From Coriobacteriales bacterium (lineage in GTDB: Bacteria > Actinomycetota > Coriobacteriia > Coriobacteriales > UBA8131), in assembly GCA_031268525.1 (NCBI GenBank), contig JAIRXA010000066.1, forward strand, positions 1-15,661: a DNA stretch of 15,661 nucleotides, read 5' to 3'. Positions 6,101 to 12,915 of this stretch are shown here, piece after piece; position 1 is the first letter of the stretch; each line of letters starts with the position of its first letter. Both the position numbers and the translations under genes were made by a program. Below the pieces are notes generated by a model. It saw only the letters and a program-made list of their open reading frames with translations. It ran no database searches and was not told where the DNA came from.

Positions 6101-7821
6101 TTTGGCCCGCCGAATATGAGGCACTGGCCTCAGCCATCGTCGGAGGTGCTGAGGAGCGCTACGTCGCTGCCATCCTTGAACGCCTGACCACCTCGCTGGT
6201 GTCCGGTGGCCAGCTTCAGGCACAGAACTGGCGCGACATCGAGCGGCTCGCTCAAAGCAACCACGCCGCGCTTACCGACCTTTCAATACGATACCGCACT
6301 CAGATAGCATCCCAAACACAACAGGCCGTCACAGGCGCCCTGAGTGCTTCTGCGGCGAGTGATCTGGCCGTCTTGTCAAAGCTCTACCCTTCAGTTGTCC
6401 CAAAAGCCACTACCGAGTTGTTCGGGCGTATCTCAGCACAAAGCGTCAAAGGCGTCCAGCAGATGATCGCCCGGCAAAACCTGGCCATGAGCAAGGCTGC
6501 CGAGCGCACGTGGTATGAGGTGGCAGGAGAAGCAGTTACCAGCTGGAACCATTCGGCTGCAACACGGGATAGCATCATGACCCAAGCAGTCAAGCGCCTG
6601 TCTTCTGAGGGCGTGCAGTTTATCGACTACACATTCGGGCGGCGCACCACGATAGATGCAGCACTTCGCCGCACTATGACAGCTCAGATAAACGAGGCTT
6701 CCGGGCGCATCACAGAAAGTTATCTGGACGAGTTTGACCATGACTTGGTAATGACTTCCGCACACTTCGGCGCACGCCCCGAACATGAGGTGTGGCAGGG
6801 CAAGGCGTACTGCCGCAGTGGACGCAAGACCATAGACGGCGTGACCTATCCGGACTTCGCCCAGGCCACCGGCTACGGGGATGTGGCCGGGCTTGCGGGC
6901 ATCAATTGCAATCATTCTCACGGCCCGTACTATCCCGGCATCTCCGAGCTACCTGAGATCGAGCAAGAACGAAACGGCATGACCTCGGCGGAGTACTACA
7001 AAGCCACACAGCAGCAGCGCGGCCTTGAACGCCAGATACGCGACAAGAAACGTGAGATAGCACTGGGTCAGGAGGCAGGGCTTCCCATGACGCAGGAGCG
7101 GCTTGAACTGGGCACTTTGCAAAACAGGCTGAAGGGCTTCACCGACAGCAGGGGGCTCGTGCGTCAGCCTGCACGTGAGAAGGCCTATGGGGTGGGGGCA
7201 CAGCCGAGGGGGCTGAGGGGTAGTGCCAAGACGGTGCAACATTCGTCTGTTGCTACCTATGGGGCTCTCGACCCTGGCGGCATCAGGGCGCTGCAACAAC
7301 AAAGCGACAAGACATTTAAACTGCTTACGGGCAGCAAGTCAGAACGCTTTACCGAGAAGGGCGTTATTCATAACTACACCACAGGTCTCCATAAGCAACT
7401 CAATCCATACCTCTATGGTAAGTCCAATGTTCCGGGCGGTGCAGCGCAGGCGCTGGAAAGAGATGCTCGCCTCATCGACAGCGCTATGGGCAAGTTCGAG
7501 CTTGGGGAGGACATCACGGTATTCAGCGGCACGAACGCCAAGCATTATGCCGATTGGGCGGTCGGGGACGAGCGCTCGATCGCTGCCTACCTGAGCACAT
7601 CGGTGTCCGAGCAGGGAAACTACAAGGCGCAGCACTTCTACAACCAGGCCAAAGACCCGTTAATGCTTGAGATAAGAGTTCCCAAAGGCACGCAAAGCCT
7701 GTATATTGGAGACAACACGAGTTTTCACCACCCAGAAGACGAGTTCCTGCTTGCGCGTGGACTAAACTACCGAGTTGTCGAACGGACAGGCACAAGATTG
7801 ATATTGGAAGTGATCAGTTAG
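6097..7821 (+). CDS. Phage minor capsid protein fused to a C-terminal ADP-ribosyltransferase domain
   Basis: A 574-aa protein with a GTG start coupled to the preceding ORF. Residues 1-285 match the phage minor capsid 2 type: a helical N-terminus, then TSAHFGARPEHEVWQG (220-235) and GINCNHSHGPYYPGIS (268-283). Residues 290-390 form a charged, partly helical linker. The last 180 residues look like an exoenzyme-type ADP-ribosyltransferase of the R-S-E class: VFSGT (475-479) at the first strand, LSTS (499-502), VPKGTQSLYIG, and P-E547-D-E549 with the ExE glutamates. The position where the family normally has the NAD-binding Arg (YRG) is Ser477. Such fusions occur in phage heads, where the enzyme can enter the host with the DNA, as T4 Alt does. 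Here portal, terminase and other head genes are absent. The fold calls are fairly secure; activity is uncertain. Confidence 0.8.
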   Translation: MIWPAEYEALASAIVGGAEERYVAAILERLTTSLVSGGQLQAQNWRDIERLAQSNHAALTDLSIRYRTQIASQTQQAVTGALSASAASDLAVLSKLYPSVVPKATTELFGRISAQSVKGVQQMIARQNLAMSKAAERTWYEVAGEAVTSWNHSAATRDSIMTQAVKRLSSEGVQFIDYTFGRRTTIDAALRRTMTAQINEASGRITESYLDEFDHDLVMTSAHFGARPEHEVWQGKAYCRSGRKTIDGVTYPDFAQATGYGDVAGLAGINCNHSHGPYYPGISELPEIEQERNGMTSAEYYKATQQQRGLERQIRDKKREIALGQEAGLPMTQERLELGTLQNRLKGFTDSRGLVRQPAREKAYGVGAQPRGLRGSAKTVQHSSVATYGALDPGGIRALQQQSDKTFKLLTGSKSERFTEKGVIHNYTTGLHKQLNPYLYGKSNVPGGAAQALERDARLIDSAMGKFELGEDITVFSGTNAKHYADWAVGDERSIAAYLSTSVSEQGNYKAQHFYNQAKDPLMLEIRVPKGTQSLYIGDNTSFHHPEDEFLLARGLNYRVVERTGTRLILEVIS

Positions 7822-8250
7822 ATGTTCTACAACATCGCATGTGACAAAGACGACGTAGTATTTGACTCCGAACGTTTTCAGGCGTACACCGAGACGCGGG
7901 ACGGCTGCATGGTCGATTTCATCGAGTTCAAGGACGGCATGGAGGTCACGGACGAGTTCATGATGCAGAGGGCGCACGACTACGCCCCTTACGTGAAGGG
8001 CGGTTTGGAGCTCTCTCTAGCTTCTGTCGCAAGTGAATTGGAGAGCGGATGGCCCCCTTGCGACAGGATTGCGACTATTTATTGCCGTGACTGCGGGCGC
8101 GATGTCATGGATAGCAGGGTGTATCTTCTCAAACCTGAAAAAAAGTACGGCTTTACGCTTGAAGGTGCCCGCGCAGGCTTCTTGAGCTTTGATCCCTATG
8201 GCCCCCCTGATTACCCCCCGCCTCCCCGGCTCATACTGGATGTGGATTGA
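7822..8250 (+). CDS. Unknown protein directly after the capsid-ART gene (immunity candidate)
   Basis: A 142-aa acidic protein. Its ATG follows the TAG of the capsid-ART gene with no spacer and no separate ribosome site, so it should be made by coupled translation. It contains a CRDCG motif (two cysteines that could bind metal) and a proline-rich end (GPPDYPPPPRL). I do not recognise a family. Its position, size and acidity are what one expects of an immunity protein against the ADP-ribosyltransferase domain. That is an inference from context, and it could instead be another phage structural or morphogenesis protein. Confidence 0.65.
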   Translation: MFYNIACDKDDVVFDSERFQAYTETRDGCMVDFIEFKDGMEVTDEFMMQRAHDYAPYVKGGLELSLASVASELESGWPPCDRIATIYCRDCGRDVMDSRVYLLKPEKKYGFTLEGARAGFLSFDPYGPPDYPPPPRLILDVD

Positions 8251-8311
8251 CCTGTGGCACTTGAACAGGATGGATCAATGAGAAGCAGCCCATTTGTGGA
8301 GGCGATTATCA

Positions 8312-8503
8312 ATGCTCTTGGAGCAAAGTTCTAAAAGAGTTCATCGCCGGATGCCACATCTGCCGATTTTTGAGGCATTGCTTGCTGAGCATGGAACATT
8401 TGGCTTAAAACGCAAGTACTTTGATGAGGACTTTGAGGTCAAACCCAACGCCCCCGCCGGGCTGAAAGAAGAGATTGCGCTGCTTCGCTCCGGGAAGTAC
8501 TAG
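8312..8503 (+). CDS. Small acidic protein of unknown function
   Basis: A 63-aa frame from the ATG at 8312, with GGAGG nine bases upstream. Its second half, IFEALLAEHGTFGLKRKYF followed by DEDFEVK, looks like a normal soluble protein, while the first 13 residues look less so. A second start, ATG at 8278 with AGGA, gives only 18 codons (MRSSPFVEAIINALGAKF) in another frame, so the original gene may have begun there and been frameshifted. The stop codon TAG (8501-8503) is made of the TA target duplication and the first base of the IS630 element, and the same TAG would exist without the insertion. It lies in the row of small ORFs behind the capsid-ART gene. No function can be named. Confidence 0.4.
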   Translation: MLLEQSSKRVHRRMPHLPIFEALLAEHGTFGLKRKYFDEDFEVKPNAPAGLKEEIALLRSGKY

Positions 8504-8524
8504 TGTTAAGTTAAGTTGAAAACT
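8503..8524 (+). repeat. IS630-family left terminal inverted repeat
   Basis: GTGTTAAGTTAAGTTGAAAA and the next two bases match the right end at 18 of 22 positions. It starts directly after the TA target site. Confidence 0.8.
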
Positions 8525-8585
8525 TCAATTTCTTCATAGCATTTCCACCCCTTTGCTGCTATCGTTGCCAGTGGAGGTGAACAGC

Positions 8586-9720
8586 ATGACGAAATATGTG
8601 GTGACTTTAGAGCAAGAGGAGCGGGAAGGACTGCTTGCGGCAGTGAGGAAGGGCAAGGGGGGTGCCAGGGCGATCAGACACGCCAACATCCTTCTCGCCG
8701 TTGACAAAGGCGAGCATGCCGACTTCAAGATGACAGACGAGGAGGCGGCATCGGCGTATCGGACATCCGCCCGCACGGTCTATTCCGTGAAGAGGTCTTT
8801 CGTGGAAGACGGGCTGGATGCGGCCGTTGGCCGCAGGGAGGGCTCCGGGGCGAGAGGGCGCAGGAAGATAGACGGGGAGGTGGAGGCCAGGATCGTGGCC
8901 ATTACCTGCACCGACCCGCCAGCAGGCCACGCCTCGTGGACGCTTCGGCTCTTGGCCGACAGGGTGGTGGAGCTTGAGATATTGGACAGCATCTCGTATG
9001 TCGCCATCGGTGAGGTCTTAAAAAAACGAAATTAAGCCATGGCTACACAGGGAGTGGTGCATACCGGAATGTTCCTGCGAGTACGTAGCCCACATGGAAG
9101 ACGTGTTTTCCGTCTATGAGCGACCTTACGACCCGCTTTTGCCCGTGGTCTGCATCGACGAGTCCTCCAGGCAACTTATCGGGCACACCAAAGTGCCCAT
9201 CCCAGCATCCCCTGGCCATACGGAGATATGGGACTACGAGTACAAGAGGAACGGCGTCGCAGACGTGTTCATGATATTTGAGCCGCTCGGATCCAGGCAC
9301 CACGTGCAGGTTACCAAAACCCGCACCAGGAAAGACTTCGCCGAGTGCCTGCGCCATACCTCAGAGGAGATGTACCCGCACGCTGAAAGGATCGTCTTGG
9401 TTTGCGACAATCTCAATACGCACAGCCTCGGTTCCCTTTACGAGGCATTCCCGCCCGAGGATGCAAGGAGGATAGCAAGTCGCTTCGAGGTACACTACAC
9501 ACCGAAGCATGGCAGTTGGCTGGACATGGCCGAAATAGAGTTGGGAGTCCTCAAGCGTCAATGCCTGTCTGAAAGGATAGCGACGATAGAGGACATGGAG
9601 CGGGAGATCAGGGCATGGGAACTTGAGCGCAGCTCGAAATGCCTGGCGGTGAACTGGCAGTTCACAACTGAGGATGCGCGGATAAAGCTGCAGCGACTAT
9701 ATCCGCAGTTTTCAAATTAA
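8586..9720 (+). pseudogene. IS630-family DDE transposase, frameshifted at a run of seven A
   Basis: The first part (8586-9035, 149 codons) starts at an ATG with GGAGG eight bases upstream and encodes the N-terminal HTH region. It ends at TAA (9033-9035) shortly after LKK. The rest lies in the +1 frame: EIKPWLHREWCIPECSCEYV leads into the catalytic half, which runs to 9720. All three catalytic residues are present: Asp in VVCIDES (9157), Asp in LVCDNLNTHS (9406) and Glu in GSWLDMAEIE (9532). The break coincides with A7 at 9020-9026; one A fewer or two more would rejoin the frames. The lesion may be a recent inactivation, or transcriptional slippage on the A run could give some full-length enzyme. 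Ribosomal -1 slippage would not work, because the required shift is +1. Confidence 0.85.
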
Positions 9721-9728
9721 CAGACCAC
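9707..9728 (-). repeat. IS630-family right terminal inverted repeat
   Basis: Read on the minus strand from 9728 it begins GTGGTCTGTTAATTTGAAAA and pairs with the left end. It overlaps the last codons of the transposase gene and ends at the right TA target copy. Confidence 0.8.
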
Positions 9729-9762
9729 TAGCTGTGGACGAAGCGACGAGAGAATATTTGAA

Positions 9763-10056
9763 ATGAACGTGCGCTATATCGGTGACTACTATAAGGTTTC
9801 TCTCATCAAGGGCACTACCTATCATGTCGTAGGGGTAGAGAAATCTTGGTATCGCATTGTTGATGAAACAGGCGAGGATTATCTTTTTCCTCCAGAAGAA
9901 TTTGAGGTTGTCGAAGAAGAGACTAATGTTACATCGGCCCCTTCGTGGCCAGTCATGGTAAATCTTTCCCACTTGCAATCATTTGAATTTCATTCCACCT
10001 CTATGACAAACAGTCTGTCGCCCGATTGTCCGTCTTCTGCGTTGTGTTATTCTTGA
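9763..10056 (+). CDS. Small SH3-like protein with an unusual C-terminal extension
   Basis: Residues 1-52 (MNVRYIGDYYKVSLIKGTTY, then WYRIVDETGEDYLFPPEEFEVVEE) match a family of very small bacterial proteins that I recall from memory as about 55-60 aa, with the same WYRI(V/I)DE(T/S)GEDYL(Y/F)PP core; the fold is probably a small beta barrel. Here the frame runs on to 97 aa with a Ser-rich, hydrophobic tail that shows no such pattern, as if the normal stop had been lost. GAGAG lies ten bases before the ATG. Before the IS insertion it stood about 30 bp behind the 63-aa ORF, so it probably belonged to the same operon. These proteins often lie near toxin or phage genes; no function can be assigned. 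Confidence 0.6.
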   Translation: MNVRYIGDYYKVSLIKGTTYHVVGVEKSWYRIVDETGEDYLFPPEEFEVVEEETNVTSAPSWPVMVNLSHLQSFEFHSTSMTNSLSPDCPSSALCYS

Positions 10057-10091
10057 AAACGCTCGACTGAGATCGGTATGTATACTGCTCC

Positions 10092-10241
10092 ATGACAAAT
10101 GTCGAGCAGAAAGACAGCTGCTCGCAAGAAGGTGTTTCCTATATCTTTTCAGTTTGGTGGCTAGAATGGGTGTCCGTCTCCTTGGGCTGCTTTATAATTG
10201 CCCTCGCAGGCATCCATGCTCAACAAATATCACTGGCATAG
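10092..10241 (+). CDS. Possible small single-pass membrane protein
   Basis: A 49-codon frame, MTNVEQKDSCSQEGVSYIFS followed by a strongly hydrophobic stretch (VWWLEWVSVSLGCFIIALAG) long enough to cross a membrane. Its stop lies 12 bases before the start of the next gene, which also makes a membrane-anchored protein. There is no good ribosome site before the ATG, and the TATAAT box of the downstream gene falls inside it. It is a weak candidate. The rest of 10057-10253 shows only a short hairpin (gagcag...ctgctc, 10104-10123). Confidence 0.25.
   Translation: MTNVEQKDSCSQEGVSYIFSVWWLEWVSVSLGCFIIALAGIHAQQISLA
10193..10198 (+). promoter_or_regulatory. Possible -10 box of the coiled-coil membrane protein gene
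   Basis: TATAAT lies 56 bases upstream of the ATG at 10254. No convincing -35 is visible at 16-18 bases upstream, so it rests on the -10 match alone. Confidence 0.3.
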
Positions 10242-10253
10242 AGGGGATGTACT

Positions 10254-11225
10254 ATGACTGAGGAAGAGAGAGCGACATCAGAGCCGGAGGACACGACAGC
10301 AGAACAAGAAAAGTTGTCACCTCAGCAGGAGAAAAACGGTAAGAGCAAAAAGAAGGTAATAGCTATCAGTGTTGGCGTAGCAGTTGTCGCAATTGCAATT
10401 GCCGCTATCTGTTTCTGGTATTTCCAGTTCAAAGTTCCTTATGACCAAGCTGTTGAAAACTACAATGCGGCCATAGAAAACTACCGTGCTGAAATAGCTG
10501 CCCTTGAAGAGAGAAGCTCTCAACTTGAAAGCGATATAGCATCATTACAGACAGTCATCGATTCAGAGGAACAACCACTGGATGAAGCGCTGCTTACGTC
10601 TGCGGGGGCGATCATTGGCGAAGCCCAAGGTGCAAGGGCTCTTGTCCCCGAGATACCCGAAATGCCGACAGAGACGGAAGCCATTAACAGGGCTACCACG
10701 GAAATCAATACAAAAGCAGAAGAGGTGGCTGCTCAAGGCAACTATAGTCAGATTTTAGCGGAACTGGCAGACGCTCAAGAGACACTCGAAACCAGCATCC
10801 AACAAATGAATCAAGTTACTAATCCGACAGAACAATTTGTTATCGAAAGAATCCAGGGACTTCCTAGCATCGCAGGAGTTCAGGCAGTGACTGAAGATCA
10901 CGACCCCAACGGTAATCTGAATAAGCAAGGTGGATACACGGCGACCGTATATTTCTCTTCTGATCTCATAGACCAAAGCGAAGTCTTTGGTGACGATATC
11001 GTAGACAAAGCCACAGAGGGAGGTGGCGCTGTCGAGGTCTATCGAACTGTCGAAGAAGCCGAAGCAAGAGATACCTATTTGAGCGCATTTGATGGAGGTA
11101 TCCTCAGCTCAGGTTCACATGTTGTTTGTGGAACTGTTGTTATAAGAACGTCAAACTTGCTCACGGCCTCCCAACAACAAGCTCTAACGGATAGTATTCG
11201 AGAAGCCTTGATTGAGATTAGATAA
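10254..11225 (+). CDS. Single-pass membrane protein with extracellular coiled coil
   Basis: A 323-aa protein with GAGGGG seven bases before the ATG. Residues 1-33 are charged and end in a Lys-rich KSKKK. Residues 35-57 form one transmembrane helix (VIAISVGVAVVAIAIAAICF). A coiled coil follows (about 63-110, heptad-like NYNAAIENYRAEIAALEER). The last 130 residues make a separate domain containing HDPNGNLNKQGGYTATVYF, whose DPNGxL part looks like a metal-binding loop. By the positive-inside rule the short N-terminus faces the cytoplasm and the rest lies outside. Similar coriobacterial proteins are often annotated EbhA-like, a label that says little about function. It is the last gene of the island, convergent with aroA. 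The real role is unknown. Confidence 0.75.
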   Translation: MTEEERATSEPEDTTAEQEKLSPQQEKNGKSKKKVIAISVGVAVVAIAIAAICFWYFQFKVPYDQAVENYNAAIENYRAEIAALEERSSQLESDIASLQTVIDSEEQPLDEALLTSAGAIIGEAQGARALVPEIPEMPTETEAINRATTEINTKAEEVAAQGNYSQILAELADAQETLETSIQQMNQVTNPTEQFVIERIQGLPSIAGVQAVTEDHDPNGNLNKQGGYTATVYFSSDLIDQSEVFGDDIVDKATEGGGAVEVYRTVEEAEARDTYLSAFDGGILSSGSHVVCGTVVIRTSNLLTASQQQALTDSIREALIEIR

Positions 11226-11289
11226 TTGCGAGCAATACAGCTTTCATCTGCAAATATAAACCATGACTGCGTTGCCAAAAAGTTCTTTC

Positions 11290-11320
11290 ACCTGATCACA
11301 ACCCCTGAAAATTATCAGGT
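11290..11320 (-). terminator. Candidate terminator downstream of aroA
   Basis: acctgat (11290-11296) and atcaggt (11314-11320) form a perfect 7-bp stem with a 17-base loop, just after the aroA stop. On the minus strand a T5 tract follows about ten bases after the stem. The stem is short and the loop large, so this is a weak call, but the position between convergent genes is right. Confidence 0.35.
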
Positions 11321-11325
11321 AGGTG

Positions 11326-12909
11326 CTATGGCATCGACAAATACGCCAAGTCGTCGAGGAAGGCGGGGTAGCTGACGGCCATGCAGGCCCTATCGTCGAT
11401 GTGGATAGGGGTCTGCGAGCCATAGATGTGCTGGGCCATCGTCCACGTCATGGCGAGTCGATGGTCGCCGTGAGTGGGAAGCACGATAGGGCTCGCAGAC
11501 GAAGCGTCCGCAAGACCGGCAAGACAGAAAGGGACGTCCGAGGAGGACGTGGCTCTTGACGAGAGGGCGCTGCCTTCAACATAAAGCGTATCGCCCTCGC
11601 TGTAGGCCTTATAGCCCATTGCACGCAAGCCCTCCTCGATGGCGGCAAGGCGGTCGCTTTCCTTCACACGCAGTTCTCCAACACCCTGAAAAACCGTCGT
11701 CCCCTGAGCGCCCGTGGCAAGCAAGGCAAGGATGGGCAGCTCGTCGATGAGGCTCGGCACCTCCTCGGCGACCACCGTGGTCGCCTGAAGCGAAGGCGAA
11801 TAACGCACGGTCACACACCCAACGCGTTCGGCGCCGAGAGCGGTCTGCCCCTCGGTGTCCTCGTGGATGCTGATCTCGACCCCCATACGACGCATGACCT
11901 CCAGAAAACCGGTACGCGTCGGATTGAGCAGCACGTCCCGCACCGTAACTTCGCTGTCGGCAATAAGCGCGGCCCCGACCAGCAGAAACGCGGCAGAGGA
12001 CGGATCGCCCGGCACAGCGAGCGCGCTACTCGGAGCGACCGGGCTTTGACCTCCCTCGATGCTCGTCGTCAAGCCGTCCGTTCGCACATCCACACCAAAC
12101 GCAGGTAGAAGCAACTCGGTATGGTCGCGGCTCCTGCTCGGTTCGGTGACGCTTGTCGTACCCGAAGCATGGAGGCCAGCGAGCAGAACGGCGCTTTTGA
12201 CCTGCGCGGAAGCGACAGGCGAACGATAGTCGATGGCCTTGAGGGCTGCGGTGCCCCTGACCACAAGCGGCAGGGTGTCGAGGTTTTCGCTTGTGCAGCT
12301 AGTGCGCGTGTCATGCGATGCCTCAAAGTTCGCGCCCATCGTTGTCAGCGGCAGCGTGACGCGATTCATGGGGCGCCGTGAGAGAGATTCGTCTCCATCA
12401 AGCAGAGCAGTGAGATTGTAGCCCGAGAGCAGGCCCAACAGAAGGCGGGCGGTCGTTCCCGAATTACCGCAGTCGAGGGAGAAGAAAGAGGCGGCCTGAT
12501 CGCTTTCGCGAGAGGTGTTATGGTCGCCGCCGTGAGAGACGTTGTGATCGCCGCTGCGAGAGGCGGCAGAAACGGGCGAAACGGATTCTGGATGACGAAG
12601 TTGAGGGCCTGCCTCTCCCCAGCCGGTGATCGTGCCAGCGAGACCGGTCTTCTCCTCATGCAGGTCAACCGTAGCCCCAAGTGCCTCTATCGCAGCGAGG
12701 GTCGAGCGAACATCCAGCGAAGGTAGCAGGCCGCTGACCTGTGAGGTGCCGTCCGTCATCGCGGCAAACAGGGCCACCCGATGCGAGAGCGACTTATCGG
12801 AGGGTACACGTAGAGTGCCACGCAAAGGCGAGGGCCTGTTGCCCAACAGAGACGGGGCCTGCGTGTCGTTGTGGTTTTGATCTGCGCCTAGAGGCTGCAT
12901 ATCGCTCAC
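11326..12909 (-). CDS. aroA: 3-phosphoshikimate 1-carboxyvinyltransferase (EPSP synthase) with two insertions
   Basis: AroA joins phosphoenolpyruvate to shikimate 3-phosphate in the shikimate pathway, in the cytosol. Visible family motifs are PSDKSLSHR (K39), GNSGTTARLL (148-157), SLSRRPMNR (176-183), SAQVKSAVLLAG, DPSSAAFLL, IDELP (D389), RVKESDR (K416, E417) and GDHRLAM (481-487). At 527 aa it is about 90 longer than usual. The excess is an N-terminal 24 residues, a Ser/His/Asp-rich insertion at about 104-140 encoded by a 24-bp tandem repeat, and a Ser/Ala-rich one at about 447-477. The core residues are intact, so it should work. The start is GTG at 12909 or ATG at 12900 (524 aa); GAGGG at 12917-12913 is too close to the first and rather far from the second. 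It follows tyrA by 6 bases or 15. Confidence 0.93.
   Translation of the reverse strand: MSDMQPLGADQNHNDTQAPSLLGNRPSPLRGTLRVPSDKSLSHRVALFAAMTDGTSQVSGLLPSLDVRSTLAAIEALGATVDLHEEKTGLAGTITGWGEAGPQLRHPESVSPVSAASRSGDHNVSHGGDHNTSRESDQAASFFSLDCGNSGTTARLLLGLLSGYNLTALLDGDESLSRRPMNRVTLPLTTMGANFEASHDTRTSCTSENLDTLPLVVRGTAALKAIDYRSPVASAQVKSAVLLAGLHASGTTSVTEPSRSRDHTELLLPAFGVDVRTDGLTTSIEGGQSPVAPSSALAVPGDPSSAAFLLVGAALIADSEVTVRDVLLNPTRTGFLEVMRRMGVEISIHEDTEGQTALGAERVGCVTVRYSPSLQATTVVAEEVPSLIDELPILALLATGAQGTTVFQGVGELRVKESDRLAAIEEGLRAMGYKAYSEGDTLYVEGSALSSRATSSSDVPFCLAGLADASSASPIVLPTHGDHRLAMTWTMAQHIYGSQTPIHIDDRACMAVSYPAFLDDLAYLSMP
12486..12557 (-). repeat. 24-bp tandem repeat inside aroA
   Basis: Units 12510-12533 and 12534-12557 share gagag, a tgatcgccgc-like core and the same spacing; a more diverged copy precedes them at 12486-12509. 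The period is in frame and encodes the repeating GDHNVSHG/GDHNTSRE peptide of the aroA insertion. Confidence 0.7.
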
Positions 12910-12915
12910 ACACCC

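Larger units (their letters stand above)
8501..9730 (+). mobile_element. IS630-family insertion sequence with TA target duplication
   Basis: The element spans 8503-9728 (1226 bp), flanked by TA at 8501-8502 and 9729-9730, the target duplication typical of this family. The 22-bp ends (8503-8524 and 9728-9707) agree at 18 positions, sharing GTG, GTTAA and TTGAAAACT. It holds one transposase gene that is frameshifted in the middle. It inserted in the stop codon of the small ORF at 8312, separating it from the ORF at 9763. Confidence 0.85.

Noticed and set aside
9018..9030. Programmed -1 ribosomal frameshift in the transposase
   Set aside because: The downstream frame is +1, not -1, relative to the first part, so standard -1 slippage at the A run would not join them.
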